From CADDYT01 sp035294125 (GTDB taxonomy: Bacteria > Chloroflexota > Ktedonobacteria > Ktedonobacterales > Ktedonobacteraceae), in contig DATGLM010000049.1 in NCBI GenBank assembly GCA_035294125.1, positions 1-64,000 of the forward strand: a DNA stretch of 64,000 nt, read 5' to 3'. The position numbers and the translations under genes are program-made. Every line of letters starts with the position of its first letter. Position 1 is the first letter of the stretch. The notes beneath the pieces were generated by a model, which had not been told where the DNA came from, did not search any database, and saw only the letters and a list, made by a program, of their open reading frames with translations. This document shows, piece after piece, positions 27,077-35,795 of this stretch.

Positions 27077-27953
27077 ATATCTCACGCAAAAACTCGACCA
27101 GCACACGCGCTAGATCCTTATTACTGCCCTCGACAATTCGCGTTTGGCGACCGGTTGTGCCGCCTGTGAGGATTTCGCCGATGCGCTCGAAGGCGCTGTG
27201 GTGGCTGTTGGGGGTGGGAATATGACGCGGGAGCGGGCGTGGAACGTGCATTTCCAGGAGCGTCGTTTCGTTGACTTCCTCCATAGAGGCGCTGTCAAAC
27301 CAGAGAGTAGGGTCATAGACGGGGATGTCGGCTTTGAGCGCGGCCACGTGGGCGGGAAGCGATGGATAGCGCGGCTCGTTCAGGTCGGCGGTGACGGCCA
27401 GTAGGAGCGGTGTGTGCGCCTCCAGCAATTCGCGGTAGCCGCGTTCGAGCTTGCGCGCGGCCTGCAAGACTGTCGCGCTCTCTGCTCCCGGCTTTTCCCG
27501 CTTAAGAGAGAGTTGCGTGACACTCGTGATTTGTGGCAGGTCGAGCAATTCCGCCAGTGCTGGCCCGACGATGCCTGATGACCAGTCGCTGGCGCTATCG
27601 CCGCAGAGTACGAGGTCGGGCGCGGGAAATATCTGCTGAATGCTGGCCGCGAGCGCGGCGGCTACAGTAAATGGCCCCCAATCGGCAGCAACCGGATTCC
27701 ACAGTCGGATAGCCTCATTGGCTCCGATGGCGAGTGCAGCCCTTAAAGCGCCCTCGGCGTCCTGCGGGCCAAGTGTCAGCGCGAGCACCGTTCCGTCCAG
27801 TTGCTCTTTGAGTCGCACCGCTGCCTCAACGGCGCAGGCATCGGCGGCGTTGAGTACCTGCACGAAACGTTCAACATCCACCTCGCCGCTGATGGGATCA
27901 ACATAGACCGAACTGCTGTCCGGCGTTTGCTTGACACATACACATATACGCAC
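27072..27953 (-). CDS. fixA: Electron transfer flavoprotein beta subunit (FixA/EtfB)
   Basis: The 293-residue protein begins RICVCVKQTPDSSSVYVD, the ETF-beta N-terminus, and contains ALTLGPQDAEGALRAALAIG and LVLCGDSASDWSSGIVGPAL, the typical AMP-site signature region. It should pair with an alpha subunit (FixB/EtfA) to carry FAD and pass electrons to FixC. No alpha gene is present in the window; a YYY remnant follows directly. GTG 27953 was taken as the start because AGGAG lies 7 bases upstream; a start 24 codons earlier would overlap fixX. The gene is 23 bases downstream of fixX and co-oriented with it. Confidence 0.88.
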   Translation of the reverse strand: MRICVCVKQTPDSSSVYVDPISGEVDVERFVQVLNAADACAVEAAVRLKEQLDGTVLALTLGPQDAEGALRAALAIGANEAIRLWNPVAADWGPFTVAAALAASIQQIFPAPDLVLCGDSASDWSSGIVGPALAELLDLPQITSVTQLSLKREKPGAESATVLQAARKLERGYRELLEAHTPLLLAVTADLNEPRYPSLPAHVAALKADIPVYDPTLWFDSASMEEVNETTLLEMHVPRPLPRHIPTPNSHHSAFERIGEILTGGTTGRQTRIVEGSNKDLARVLVEFLREIC

Positions 27954-27976
27954 GATTGCTCTCCTGCCCAAATCTT

Positions 27977-28249
27977 CTACGATGCGCGGAAGCTGACGCC
28001 CCAGCCGCCGCGTGGATAGTCCCACTCAATTGCTTTGCGCTCGCAGGCGACGTAACAGGTGCCGCATTCGAGACAGTGTTCGTAGGAAAAGTGCATCTCA
28101 TCACCAAGCAGCTCGAACAGCCCCGCCGGGCAGACAAAAACGCATGGCGTCGTGTCGCACTCCCTGCATTCCTCCGTCTTTACATGAATGTGCGGCGTTT
28201 TATCTACCTTGAAGCGTACCAGTTCCAGGCGCTCCTCAATCGGTTGCAT
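27977..28249 (-). CDS. fixX: FixX-type ferredoxin-like protein
   Basis: This 90-residue iron-sulfur protein has the two Cys clusters of FixX: ECRECDTTPCVFVCPAGLF and HCLECGTCYVACERKAIEW, followed by the YPRGGWGV tail. It should carry electrons between the FixC flavoprotein and ETF. It lies between fixC and fixA on the same strand with gaps of 33 and 23 bases, so the three form one operon. ATG 28249 was chosen because AGGAGCG stands just upstream; ATG 28267 is possible. Confidence 0.9.
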   Translation of the reverse strand: MQPIEERLELVRFKVDKTPHIHVKTEECRECDTTPCVFVCPAGLFELLGDEMHFSYEHCLECGTCYVACERKAIEWDYPRGGWGVSFRAS

Positions 28250-28282
28250 ATGACGCTCCTGTGCCATCCGCCTCTGATATCA

Positions 28283-29593
28283 TCAGAAAAATAGTGCCCG
28301 TCCTGCTTGCCAGCCGTCGCGTATCAAGGCGCGCAGGGGGACTTTGCCGCGCAGGGTGTCGAGGGCGACGCGACCAGGCTTGCGGCGGGACCTGCCGTTG
28401 GAGCGAAAGGCGTTTTCCGCTATCTCACAGAGCAGGTCGGGATAGAGATTCTGGACGCGTTCGTTCATGGCAAAGGCGGGCGCGTGGCGGAAGCGTTTCA
28501 AATCTTGCATGACAAAACTCTTGTCAAGCAGCCCGCGATAGCGCGCCATGCTACGCGCCGAAAAATCTCTTGCGGCGTGTGCCTCCTGTGCGGCCTGCGC
28601 TGCCGTCAGCCCGGAGGCGATGGCGAAATTTATGCCTTCCAGGAAGAGACCGGCGGCAAAGACGAAGGCTGCCGCGTCACCCACTACCATCATTCCGGCG
28701 CGAGAGAGTTTTGGCACCATTGACCAGCCACTTTCGGGAATCATATGCGCTGAATATTCCAGCGTGACGCTGTCGCGCAGCAGAGGCGCGACAGCCGGGT
28801 GCTGTTTGAAGCGGTCGAGCAGGTCGTAAGCTCGCACGCGCTTCTCAGCCAGCGAGGCAATTTGCGTCACTACGCCGATGGAAAGGGTGTCGCGGTTGGT
28901 GTAGAGAAACGCGCCGCCCTTGACAGCGCCGGAAGCATAGCCGACGTATTCGTTGGTCATGCCCTCGTCCCCGCTCAGGTTGAACCGTTCCTCGATCTTG
29001 CGGGCGTCGAGTCGCAGTACCTCTTTCACGCCCAGCGTCATCTCGTGGGCGGAAAATTCTTTTTGCAGCCCCGCCTTCTTCGCCAGAAACGAGTTCGCGC
29101 CATCGGCGGCGATGACGATGGGGGCGTAGAGGTCCCCGTTCTCGCGCCGACAGCGCACGCCCACGACCTGCTCGCCTTTGTAGAGAAGATCATCGACCAC
29201 CGTAGAGGGGATAAGCAAAGCCCCGGCTTCCTCCGCTTTGCTGGCGAGCCAGCGATCAAATCTGGGACGCAGGATGGTGAAGCCGTTGTAGGCCGGTTCG
29301 GCAAAATGGTTCGTGCGAAAATCGAAGGCGAAGGCGGAGTCCTGCGACAGAAAGGTGATGACGCGCCGCGTCAGGTAGCGTTCCAGCGGAGCCTCCTCCA
29401 GGTAGTTTGGCAGCAGGTCGGCCAGCAGTTGCGGGGCGTAGAGCGCCGCGCCCGAAACGTTCTTGGCCCCCGCATACTCTCCCCGCTCGATGAGCGCCAC
29501 ATTCAACCCGGCGCGAGCCATCGCCAGCGCGGCGCTGCTCCCAGCCGGGCCAGCGCCCACCACGATAGCATCGAATTGCTGCTTCCCCTCCAT
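28283..29593 (-). CDS. fixC: FixC-type flavoprotein:quinone oxidoreductase
   Basis: The 436-residue FAD protein of the ETF-QO/FixC family passes electrons from the FixAB flavoprotein to quinone. The dinucleotide motif DAIVVGAGPAGSSAALAM is at about 8-25, and the second FAD motif MMVVGDAAAFVFAAGLFLEG lies near 325-345. It is the first gene of the minus-strand operon fixC-fixX-fixA. In related bacteria fixB would complete this set and is missing here. No signal peptide or membrane span is seen. Confidence 0.9.
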   Translation of the reverse strand: MEGKQQFDAIVVGAGPAGSSAALAMARAGLNVALIERGEYAGAKNVSGAALYAPQLLADLLPNYLEEAPLERYLTRRVITFLSQDSAFAFDFRTNHFAEPAYNGFTILRPRFDRWLASKAEEAGALLIPSTVVDDLLYKGEQVVGVRCRRENGDLYAPIVIAADGANSFLAKKAGLQKEFSAHEMTLGVKEVLRLDARKIEERFNLSGDEGMTNEYVGYASGAVKGGAFLYTNRDTLSIGVVTQIASLAEKRVRAYDLLDRFKQHPAVAPLLRDSVTLEYSAHMIPESGWSMVPKLSRAGMMVVGDAAAFVFAAGLFLEGINFAIASGLTAAQAAQEAHAARDFSARSMARYRGLLDKSFVMQDLKRFRHAPAFAMNERVQNLYPDLLCEIAENAFRSNGRSRRKPGRVALDTLRGKVPLRALIRDGWQAGRALFF

Positions 29594-29668
29594 TATGGGT
29601 GTCTACTCCTGTTCAACAGCCTGATATAGCCTTCTCTTGTCCTGTGAACAGCATTATAACACTCATAC

Positions 29669-30616
29669 TTATGAGTGTTCCAGTACGATCTTCCCTATCG
29701 GCTCCCCTGATTGCAGGATGCGGTGCGCCTCTGCCGCCTGCTCTACGGGCATGGTACGGTCGATGACGGGGTTGATGCGGTGGTCGGCGATCTTTTGCAT
29801 GATTTGCTGTTCTCTATCTACCGTTGTATGCATCAGGCCTCCGCCGAGGACATCGACCCGTTTGAGCCGCCATGTTTGCGTGTCGACGGTGGATTCGCGC
29901 CCACCGAGGTTGCCCACCAGCACGACGCGCCCATCGGGTAAGCAGGCTGTAATGCTCTCTTGAAGCGTTGTGCCAACCAGTTCCAGCACGAGGTTGACGC
30001 CGCCCGCCTTCTGCACCGCTTCACCGACGTTCTCCTGGCGATAGAATATTACCAGGTCGGCTCCCAACTGGCGCAATTCCTGCGCCTTCTGCTCGTTGCT
30101 CGCCGTTGTCGCGACCCAGCAGCCCTGGTCTTTCGCCAGTTGAATCGCCATCGACCCTACGCCGCTGGCGCCGGCCCAGATCAGCACGCGCTCTCCTGGC
30201 TGCAAGTGTCCAATGTCAAATAGCCCTGACCACGCGGTTGACGAGGTGAGGCCTGCCGCCACGGCCTGCTGGAAGCTGACTCCATCGGGAATATGCACGA
30301 GGTCCTGGGCAGGTACGGCAATTATCTCTGCGTAGCCGCCACCGCCTTTCGCAGCCAGGGCGCGAGTCGTCATGACGCGCTCTCCCTTGTGGAAGCCGTT
30401 GGAATCCTCAAGCACGATGCCTGCCGCCTCCAGCCCCGGCGTGAAGGGCAGTTTTTCCACCGGCCTGCTGCCATTGCGCTGGAACATATCCAGCCGGTTG
30501 ACTGTTGTCGCCTTTACCTGTACCAGCACATCACCGGGGCCAGGATCTGGCTCAGGCACTTCTCTGGATTGCAAAACATCAGGTTCACCATAATGATCGA
30601 ATTGTACTGCTTTCAT
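29669..30616 (-). CDS. Zinc-independent quinone oxidoreductase / MDR-family alcohol dehydrogenase-like
   Basis: This 315-residue MDR-superfamily protein begins MKAVQFDHYGEPDVLQ, typical of NADPH:quinone reductases. A GroES-like domain (TPGLEAAGIV) is followed by a Rossmann domain with the nucleotide motif IWAGASGVGSMAIQLAK near 147-163. The structural-zinc Cys cluster and catalytic-zinc Cys/His of true alcohol dehydrogenases are lacking, which supports a quinone reductase. It is probably NADPH-dependent. The gene lies 52 bases upstream of the FixC start codon on the same strand and may or may not share its transcript. Confidence 0.85.
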   Translation of the reverse strand: MKAVQFDHYGEPDVLQSREVPEPDPGPGDVLVQVKATTVNRLDMFQRNGSRPVEKLPFTPGLEAAGIVLEDSNGFHKGERVMTTRALAAKGGGGYAEIIAVPAQDLVHIPDGVSFQQAVAAGLTSSTAWSGLFDIGHLQPGERVLIWAGASGVGSMAIQLAKDQGCWVATTASNEQKAQELRQLGADLVIFYRQENVGEAVQKAGGVNLVLELVGTTLQESITACLPDGRVVLVGNLGGRESTVDTQTWRLKRVDVLGGGLMHTTVDREQQIMQKIADHRINPVIDRTMPVEQAAEAHRILQSGEPIGKIVLEHS

Positions 30617-30727
30617 CCGCTGTTTCCCTCCATCGTAAACTTGCTCTTTATGGATTTGGATAGTTCTTACTCAATTGTATGCATGATCGGGCCACAAATG
30701 CAAAGCGCATACACGGAAAAGACGATG

Positions 30728-30822
30728 CCAGGGCGACCGCAAGGGATCACCCTACTATACTACGGTACGACTATTGCGCCTTCTACGTATATAGTAGGGG
30801 CGATCCCTTGCGGTCGCCCTGG
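30728..30822. repeat. Large imperfect inverted repeat (about 32-base arms)
   Basis: Left arm 30728-30759 (CCAGGGCGACCGCAAGGGAT, then ACCCTACTATA) and right arm 30790-30822 (TATAGTAGGGG, then the complementary run) pair over about 32 bases with one indel, leaving a 30-base loop. The element sits between the quinone reductase start and the lexA stop. It contains no gene and is best seen as a MITE- or REP-like dispersed element, or as a terminator for lexA. Confidence 0.75.
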
Positions 30823-30850
30823 ATGGTTCATTTTTGCCAGGATGAGCCTG

Positions 30851-31504
30851 TTATGCGAAGAGGTGGATGACCGCTTTCAGTTTACCCTGGATTTCCCACT
30901 CGTTATCCCACTCATTGGCTTGGACGAAGATGGGATTCATCGTGGTATTTTCCGGTTTGAGCCTGATCTGCTCCTTTTCCAGGTAGAAGCGTTTCACCGT
31001 CGCCTCGCCCGTTATCCGGTGCGTCGCCACCACAATGTCGCCGTTCTCGATACGCTTACCACGTTCGACGAGGATGTAATCGCCGCTGTAGATGCCGACG
31101 TCAATCATCGAATTGCCCTGCACTCTCAATGCGAAGGTATCACAGGCATGGGTGGGCGAAATCAAATCGACGGTATATTGTGGTTCCTGGGAAATGGTGA
31201 GCGGCAGGCCTGCCGCGACGTCACCGTGTATGGGCAGGCCGAACTGGTGCTGTCGCTGTCCCTGATAGGGTAGTCCCTCGCAGTCCTTCAGCACCTGAAT
31301 GCTGCGATTTTTCCCCTTTTCGTGCCGGATGTACCCCTCTTCCTCAAGCTTTTGCAGGTGGTACGCGATATGTCCAGAAGAGCCAGAAGTAATCACCGCC
31401 TCGCCAATCTCCCGATTAGTAGGTGATCTCCCCCCATTTTCCTCTATAGAGTCAATAATCATTTGTAAGATTTTCCGCCGCGCCGCGCTCAACTTCATCG
31501 CCAT
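30851..31504 (-). CDS. lexA: LexA repressor
   Basis: LexA represses the SOS DNA-damage regulon and cleaves itself when RecA filaments form. The 217-residue product has an N-terminal winged-helix (about 5-70: RSPTNREIGEAV, SGHIAYHLQKLEEEGYI) and a S24 peptidase domain. The cleavage site is Ala98-Gly99 in GDVAAGLPL, with Ser132 in GNSMIDVG and Lys171 in EATVKRFYL as the catalytic pair. The gene has its own promoter at 31546-31574 and a likely LexA box at 31523-31538 just ahead of the start. A large inverted repeat ends the transcript. Confidence 0.94.
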   Translation of the reverse strand: MAMKLSAARRKILQMIIDSIEENGGRSPTNREIGEAVITSGSSGHIAYHLQKLEEEGYIRHEKGKNRSIQVLKDCEGLPYQGQRQHQFGLPIHGDVAAGLPLTISQEPQYTVDLISPTHACDTFALRVQGNSMIDVGIYSGDYILVERGKRIENGDIVVATHRITGEATVKRFYLEKEQIRLKPENTTMNPIFVQANEWDNEWEIQGKLKAVIHLFA

Positions 31505-31522
31505 GCTTCCCTCACTTTCTTT

Positions 31523-31538
31523 TAGAAACTCTGTTCTA
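31523..31538 (-). promoter_or_regulatory. Candidate LexA box (autoregulation)
   Basis: The site reads TAGAACAGAGTTTCTA on the lexA-sense strand. It has 5-base arms TAGAA and TTCTA and resembles the Gram-positive/Chloroflexi box GAAC-N4-GTTC with one mismatch. It lies just downstream of the lexA promoter -10, within the early transcribed region, where binding would block initiation. Confidence 0.5.
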
Positions 31539-31545
31539 TAGTCTA

Positions 31546-31574
31546 ATAATACGTTATGTTTAGTAAGAAGTCAA
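31546..31574 (-). promoter_or_regulatory. lexA promoter
   Basis: On the minus strand, TTGACT (31574-31569) and TATTAT (31551-31546) are 17 bases apart. Transcription would start around 31540, immediately at the candidate LexA box and about 35 bases ahead of the lexA ATG. Confidence 0.65.
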
Positions 31575-31653
31575 TAGCGGTTTGCGAGGAGGAAACATCA
31601 CAACGTGATATACTGATTTCATAACACATGAAAGACGAGGAAAGGAAACTGTT

Positions 31654-32736
31654 TTGGATACGTTACCATTGCTCATTGGCCACAATGATACACTCTTAAG
31701 CCTGGCCCTGTCTAAACATGGAGAGCCGCGCAGCTTTTTTGAACGCAGCAAACAGGGGGATATTGACCTGCCGCGCGCCCGCGAAGCTGGACTGGCAGGC
31801 GGCTTCTTCGCCGTCTTTGTGCCGCAGGAGGTGCAGGAGCGGCGTTCAAGGCCGCCACAACCTGAGCCGCGCAGGTCGGGGGAACTGCGCCAGCCGCCGA
31901 GCATTGAGCACGACTACGCTCTGCGCGTCACGATGGCGATGGTGGCCGATCTTTATCGGTTGGAGGCCGCGTCAGCCGGACAGGTGAAAGTTGTGCGCAC
32001 GATGGGCGAACTGGTGGCCTGCCTGCAAAACGGCGTGCTGGCTGCCATCCTGCATTTTGAAGGGGCCGAGGCCATCGACCCCGGGCTGAACGCGCTCGAA
32101 GTCTTCTACCAGGCCGGGCTGCGCTCGCTCGGCCCTGTCTGGAGCCGGGCCAACGCTTTCGCGCACGGTGTCCCATTTGGCTTCCAGCACTCACCTGATA
32201 CGGGGCCGGGTCTGACTGAAGCTGGACGCGAGCTGGTGCGCGCCTGCAATCGCCTCGGTATCATGCTTGACCTCTCGCATCTCAACGAGCAGGGGTTCTG
32301 GGACGTGGCAAATCTGTCCGATGCTCCTCTTGTTGCGACGCACTCCAATGCCTTCGCCATCAGTCCCTCGACGCGCAACCTGACCGATAAGCAACTCGCC
32401 GCCATCCGTGCCTCGGAGGGTCTGGTGGGCATCAACTTCGGCGTGCATGACCTGCGCGAGGATGGGCTGGCGGAGCGGGATACGCCCCTCGCCATCATTG
32501 TGCGCCACATCGATTATCTCGTGGATCACCTCGGCATTGATGGCGTTGCTTTTGGCACCGACTTCGATGGCACCCTGATCCCCAGTTCCATCGGCGACGT
32601 GACGGGCATGCTCAAACTTATTGCCGCCCTCGTCGAGCACGGCTATGACGAGGCTTCCCTGCGCAAACTTGCTTACGAAAACTGGCTGCGCGTCCTCGAT
32701 AAGACGTGGAAACACGCCGGGCTTTTTTCACCTTAA
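31654..32736 (+). CDS. Membrane dipeptidase (peptidase M19, renal dipeptidase family)
   Basis: This 360-residue zinc enzyme cleaves dipeptides, including D-amino acid dipeptides in some members. Metal-binding and family blocks are IGHNDTLL near the start, HFEGAEAIDPGLNALEVFYQ, LTEAGRELVRACNRLGIMLD, SHLNEQGF, VATHSNAF and FGTDFDGTLIP. The His, Asp and Glu ligands expected for M19 are all in place. It lacks a signal peptide, so it is probably cytosolic. The start is TTG 31654 with GGAAAGG upstream; the gene is divergent from lexA and shares its control region. Confidence 0.9.
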   Translation: MDTLPLLIGHNDTLLSLALSKHGEPRSFFERSKQGDIDLPRAREAGLAGGFFAVFVPQEVQERRSRPPQPEPRRSGELRQPPSIEHDYALRVTMAMVADLYRLEAASAGQVKVVRTMGELVACLQNGVLAAILHFEGAEAIDPGLNALEVFYQAGLRSLGPVWSRANAFAHGVPFGFQHSPDTGPGLTEAGRELVRACNRLGIMLDLSHLNEQGFWDVANLSDAPLVATHSNAFAISPSTRNLTDKQLAAIRASEGLVGINFGVHDLREDGLAERDTPLAIIVRHIDYLVDHLGIDGVAFGTDFDGTLIPSSIGDVTGMLKLIAALVEHGYDEASLRKLAYENWLRVLDKTWKHAGLFSP

Positions 32737-32911
32737 ATCTGCCAGGAAACCTGCAGAATCTGGTACGAACGCGATGTCAATTTCTTGAGTAGCCCGACCT
32801 TTACCCCGTATGGCGTGCAGGCCGATTGCGCGGACGGCTACGGCAACATCTTTTCCCTGCTGGAACCAACGCCCAGGTTCTGGCTCTGTTCGAGCGTCCT
32901 CCTGCATGATC

Positions 32912-35500
32912 TTACTGGCCGTTGCCGCTGTACGGCTTCACATCGAAGGTCGCCAGCTTCTGTATCTGTAGATAGATTTGTGAGTAGCCTTCCTCCAACT
33001 TGCCGGTAGACGGGTTGTTGTAACCATTGAAGGCGTTGGTCGCCTGCGCAACCAGGTCATTGATGATTGTGAGTGTCGATTGCTGAGCAAGCTGGCTGTT
33101 ATTCATATGAGCCAGTTGCGCTGCATCTTTGCGCATTTGCCCTAACCAGGTCTGCTCATTTTCGATACCGCTATTAATCTGGGTTGCTAGCTGGCGCTGG
33201 TACTGCGTCGAGCCGGGAGCGTTCAGCACGCCATTCAAATGAAAGATGATGTGATTTAGATAGCCCGGCGGGTTCTGTATCTGATTGAACTGCAGCAGAC
33301 CAATCTGGGCAATTTTCGGGTTTGCCAGAATTGGTGTCCCATGCGGCACATCTTGCGCTACCTCTGAACTTCCATCCAGGTAATCCAGGATATCTATGGC
33401 TTTGTTATATACCGACGTGTAATTATGCTGCTCCCAATCGTTGCTGGCATCGCTTGACCAGGCGAGCACCTGCTGGATATTCCTGTAGGCCCAGATATTC
33501 AGGCCGCCTTGCAAGCCTCGCGGCTTCAGGTCAGGGTCATCCGTCAGCAGGTGACGCAGGTGATCTAGCAGGCTGTATGGCGGGTTGCCCGGTCCCGGCG
33601 TCTGAGGAATAGCTGCATAGTAGCGCCAGTCGCTCAGATTGGGCGAAGGCGCGGTTGGCATCACGTTGGAGGCTTCCTCGGTAATCAGGAATTGGCTGGT
33701 GATGCCCAGCAGGTTTGTATGCTGGCTATCACCGGGGTAAAAGAAGCTTATAGTGCCATTATTGACCGGCACTCTTCCGAGCAGGATATCAACTCCCTCC
33801 GGGTTATTCTTATCAGCCAGCAGCCACGCATAATAGCTCTTGCCTGCCTGCGGCGCGGGAATATTCTTCAAATTGATCTGAAATTCATCGTTGCTGCCCG
33901 CGTTCGATGTCAGATTGGTTTGCCCGCTGCTCACGAAGAAAGCCTGGCCGACGGTGGCAGTTGAGGCGGTACTATGACTGTAGGCGAGAAATGCGCCCAG
34001 CCCGCCGCCCAGCAGCACGAGCACTACCAGCGCTATCAAGGCGATGCGCAACCTCCCGTTTCCGCTGCTTCGTGCCGCCGGGGCTGGCGGCGCTGCTGGC
34101 GTGGGTGGGAGTGGAGATGCCGGTGGAGGGAATGTCGGTCCCTGGCGCGAGCGCGTATCTCCCGTCGCAGGATAAAACGCTGGAGTCGCGGGTACCCACG
34201 GCATCGCGCTTATGGTCGGTTCCGCCGCCACTGTCCCATACTCAGATAGATTTCCCGGAGCGGCCTGCTCGGGAGCGCCTTTGCCTGCCGGTTGAAAAGT
34301 CGCGGGCCGCTGTCCTATCCGATCATCTGAGGGAGTTGCTCCGGCCCGTTGTGTTGAGAATGCATCGGAATCCGCTAGATTGACCGGCCCGCTCTCTCCG
34401 GGAGGTGGTATGGTATCAGGAGCTTGAGGGTGGCTGTAGACGGTAGCTGCTTCCGCAATGTCAGTTGCCTGCCTGTTTGCCTGTGGACTCCCGGAAGCCA
34501 TATCACCCGCATGAGAGAGTTGCGTCTCATATGCCGATACGTCTGTGCCACCGCTCGCGGCAAGGTGTGGTTTCAATTCTTCGGGTACTGGCAGGCCGAA
34601 CGCTCCGGCTACTGCCGCAGTCATGGCTGCCGCGCTCGGATAGCGATCCTGTGGATTTTTCGCCATGCTTTTCCTGAGCACAGGTATCAATGCCGGGGGA
34701 AGCTGGGGATTCGTCTGGCGCGGATCGGGTGGTGGTTCCAGAAGATGCTGCATCATGATGCCACTTAAGGTATCGCCCTGGAATGGTGGTCTGCCGCTGA
34801 ATATCTCATAGAGCACAACACCCAGCGAGTAGAGGTCGGTGCGGTTGCTGACGGGCCGGTTCTGTACCTGTTCGGGAGAGATGTAGAGCGGAGTACCAAA
34901 GACGGTGCCGGTGGCAGTCTGCGCCGCTCCACCTAGCAGCTTGGCAAGGCCGAAGTCGGAGAGGATGGGTTCGCCCATCGGGTTGCGAGCCGTATTGCGC
35001 TCATCGAGCAGGATATTCGCCGGTTTGATATCGCGGTGAATCGTCCCCTGCCGGTGCGCGTAATCAAGTGCGAGACTGATGGGGGTGAAGAGCCGCACAA
35101 CCCCGGCACCGGAGGGGAATCTGCCTTTGTGCGAGGTTTCATTGATATAGTGTGCCAGTGTGCGTCCCTGGATATACTCCATTACCATGTAGGCGATAGT
35201 GTCTGATTCTTCTCGCGCATCTTTTGTCTCTTCCCCCGCTGTCGCTCTCTGCTCATATTGTGCTGAAATATAGAAATCATAAATCTGCACGATGTTCGGA
35301 TGGCGTAAGGCAGCAACCATCTGCGCCTCGTGGGTGAAGCGGGAGACAAAGTCGTCTTTTGCCTGGAAATCCGCGTGGAGGAACTTGATTGCCACATAGC
35401 GGCGCAGTTGCGTATCAAATGCCTTCCACACCTCGGCCATTCCGCCGCGTCCCAGGCGTTCCTGTAATTCATATTTACCAAGCTGTCGCCCTGTACTCAT
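32912..35500 (-). CDS. Receptor-like Ser/Thr protein kinase with extracellular RskA-like domain
   Basis: This 862-residue kinase has a complete catalytic domain (about 7-300): G-loop LGRGGMAEV, Lys39 in YVAIKF, HRD 155-157 (IHRDIKPAN), DFG 182-184 and an APE-like SPE. An unusual charged insert lies at about 81-100. A Pro/Ala-rich linker (310-480) leads to one membrane helix (about 484-506). Outside, residues about 510-620 read like an anti-sigma-factor C-terminal (RskA-like) domain (NEFQINLKNIP-type strand, YYAWLLADKN); the last 200 are helical. There are no PASTA repeats. The signal and substrates are unknown. It reads away from the ABC operon, with a long hairpin between. Confidence 0.88.
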   Translation of the reverse strand: MSTGRQLGKYELQERLGRGGMAEVWKAFDTQLRRYVAIKFLHADFQAKDDFVSRFTHEAQMVAALRHPNIVQIYDFYISAQYEQRATAGEETKDAREESDTIAYMVMEYIQGRTLAHYINETSHKGRFPSGAGVVRLFTPISLALDYAHRQGTIHRDIKPANILLDERNTARNPMGEPILSDFGLAKLLGGAAQTATGTVFGTPLYISPEQVQNRPVSNRTDLYSLGVVLYEIFSGRPPFQGDTLSGIMMQHLLEPPPDPRQTNPQLPPALIPVLRKSMAKNPQDRYPSAAAMTAAVAGAFGLPVPEELKPHLAASGGTDVSAYETQLSHAGDMASGSPQANRQATDIAEAATVYSHPQAPDTIPPPGESGPVNLADSDAFSTQRAGATPSDDRIGQRPATFQPAGKGAPEQAAPGNLSEYGTVAAEPTISAMPWVPATPAFYPATGDTRSRQGPTFPPPASPLPPTPAAPPAPAARSSGNGRLRIALIALVVLVLLGGGLGAFLAYSHSTASTATVGQAFFVSSGQTNLTSNAGSNDEFQINLKNIPAPQAGKSYYAWLLADKNNPEGVDILLGRVPVNNGTISFFYPGDSQHTNLLGITSQFLITEEASNVMPTAPSPNLSDWRYYAAIPQTPGPGNPPYSLLDHLRHLLTDDPDLKPRGLQGGLNIWAYRNIQQVLAWSSDASNDWEQHNYTSVYNKAIDILDYLDGSSEVAQDVPHGTPILANPKIAQIGLLQFNQIQNPPGYLNHIIFHLNGVLNAPGSTQYQRQLATQINSGIENEQTWLGQMRKDAAQLAHMNNSQLAQQSTLTIINDLVAQATNAFNGYNNPSTGKLEEGYSQIYLQIQKLATFDVKPYSGNGQ

Positions 35501-35701
35501 AAGTCACCTGATTCCGATCTATTATTACTGCCCACAGTATAATGCAGCCTGTTGATGAACGGAAGATCATGTACTGGTCTTTTACTAGTCTTCTTTTTTG
35601 TGCCTGGGAATTGTTCCTGCCCTGTGCTTATAAATAGTTCCATATCTGCCTGTCAGCAACCCAACTCTGCCAGTATACTAGCATATGCAAGAGCAGGTCA
35701 A

Positions 35702-35776
35702 GAGAAAGAGAGCAAAAAGAACGAGACAGGAGGCAGTGCGGCTGCCTCCTGTCTCGTTCTTTTTGCTCTCTTTCTC
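35702..35776. terminator. Perfect 35-base hairpin (bidirectional terminator or repeat)
   Basis: Arms 35702-35736 and 35742-35776 are fully complementary over 35 bases with a 5-base loop (TGCGG). On each strand the far arm includes a T5 tract inside the stem. It lies 20 bases past the stop of the binding-protein gene, so it terminates the ABC operon. It also insulates the kinase gene, whose start lies 200 bases further on the same strand. Confidence 0.7.
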
Positions 35777-35795
35777 GCGGTCATGCCAGTTCCGC

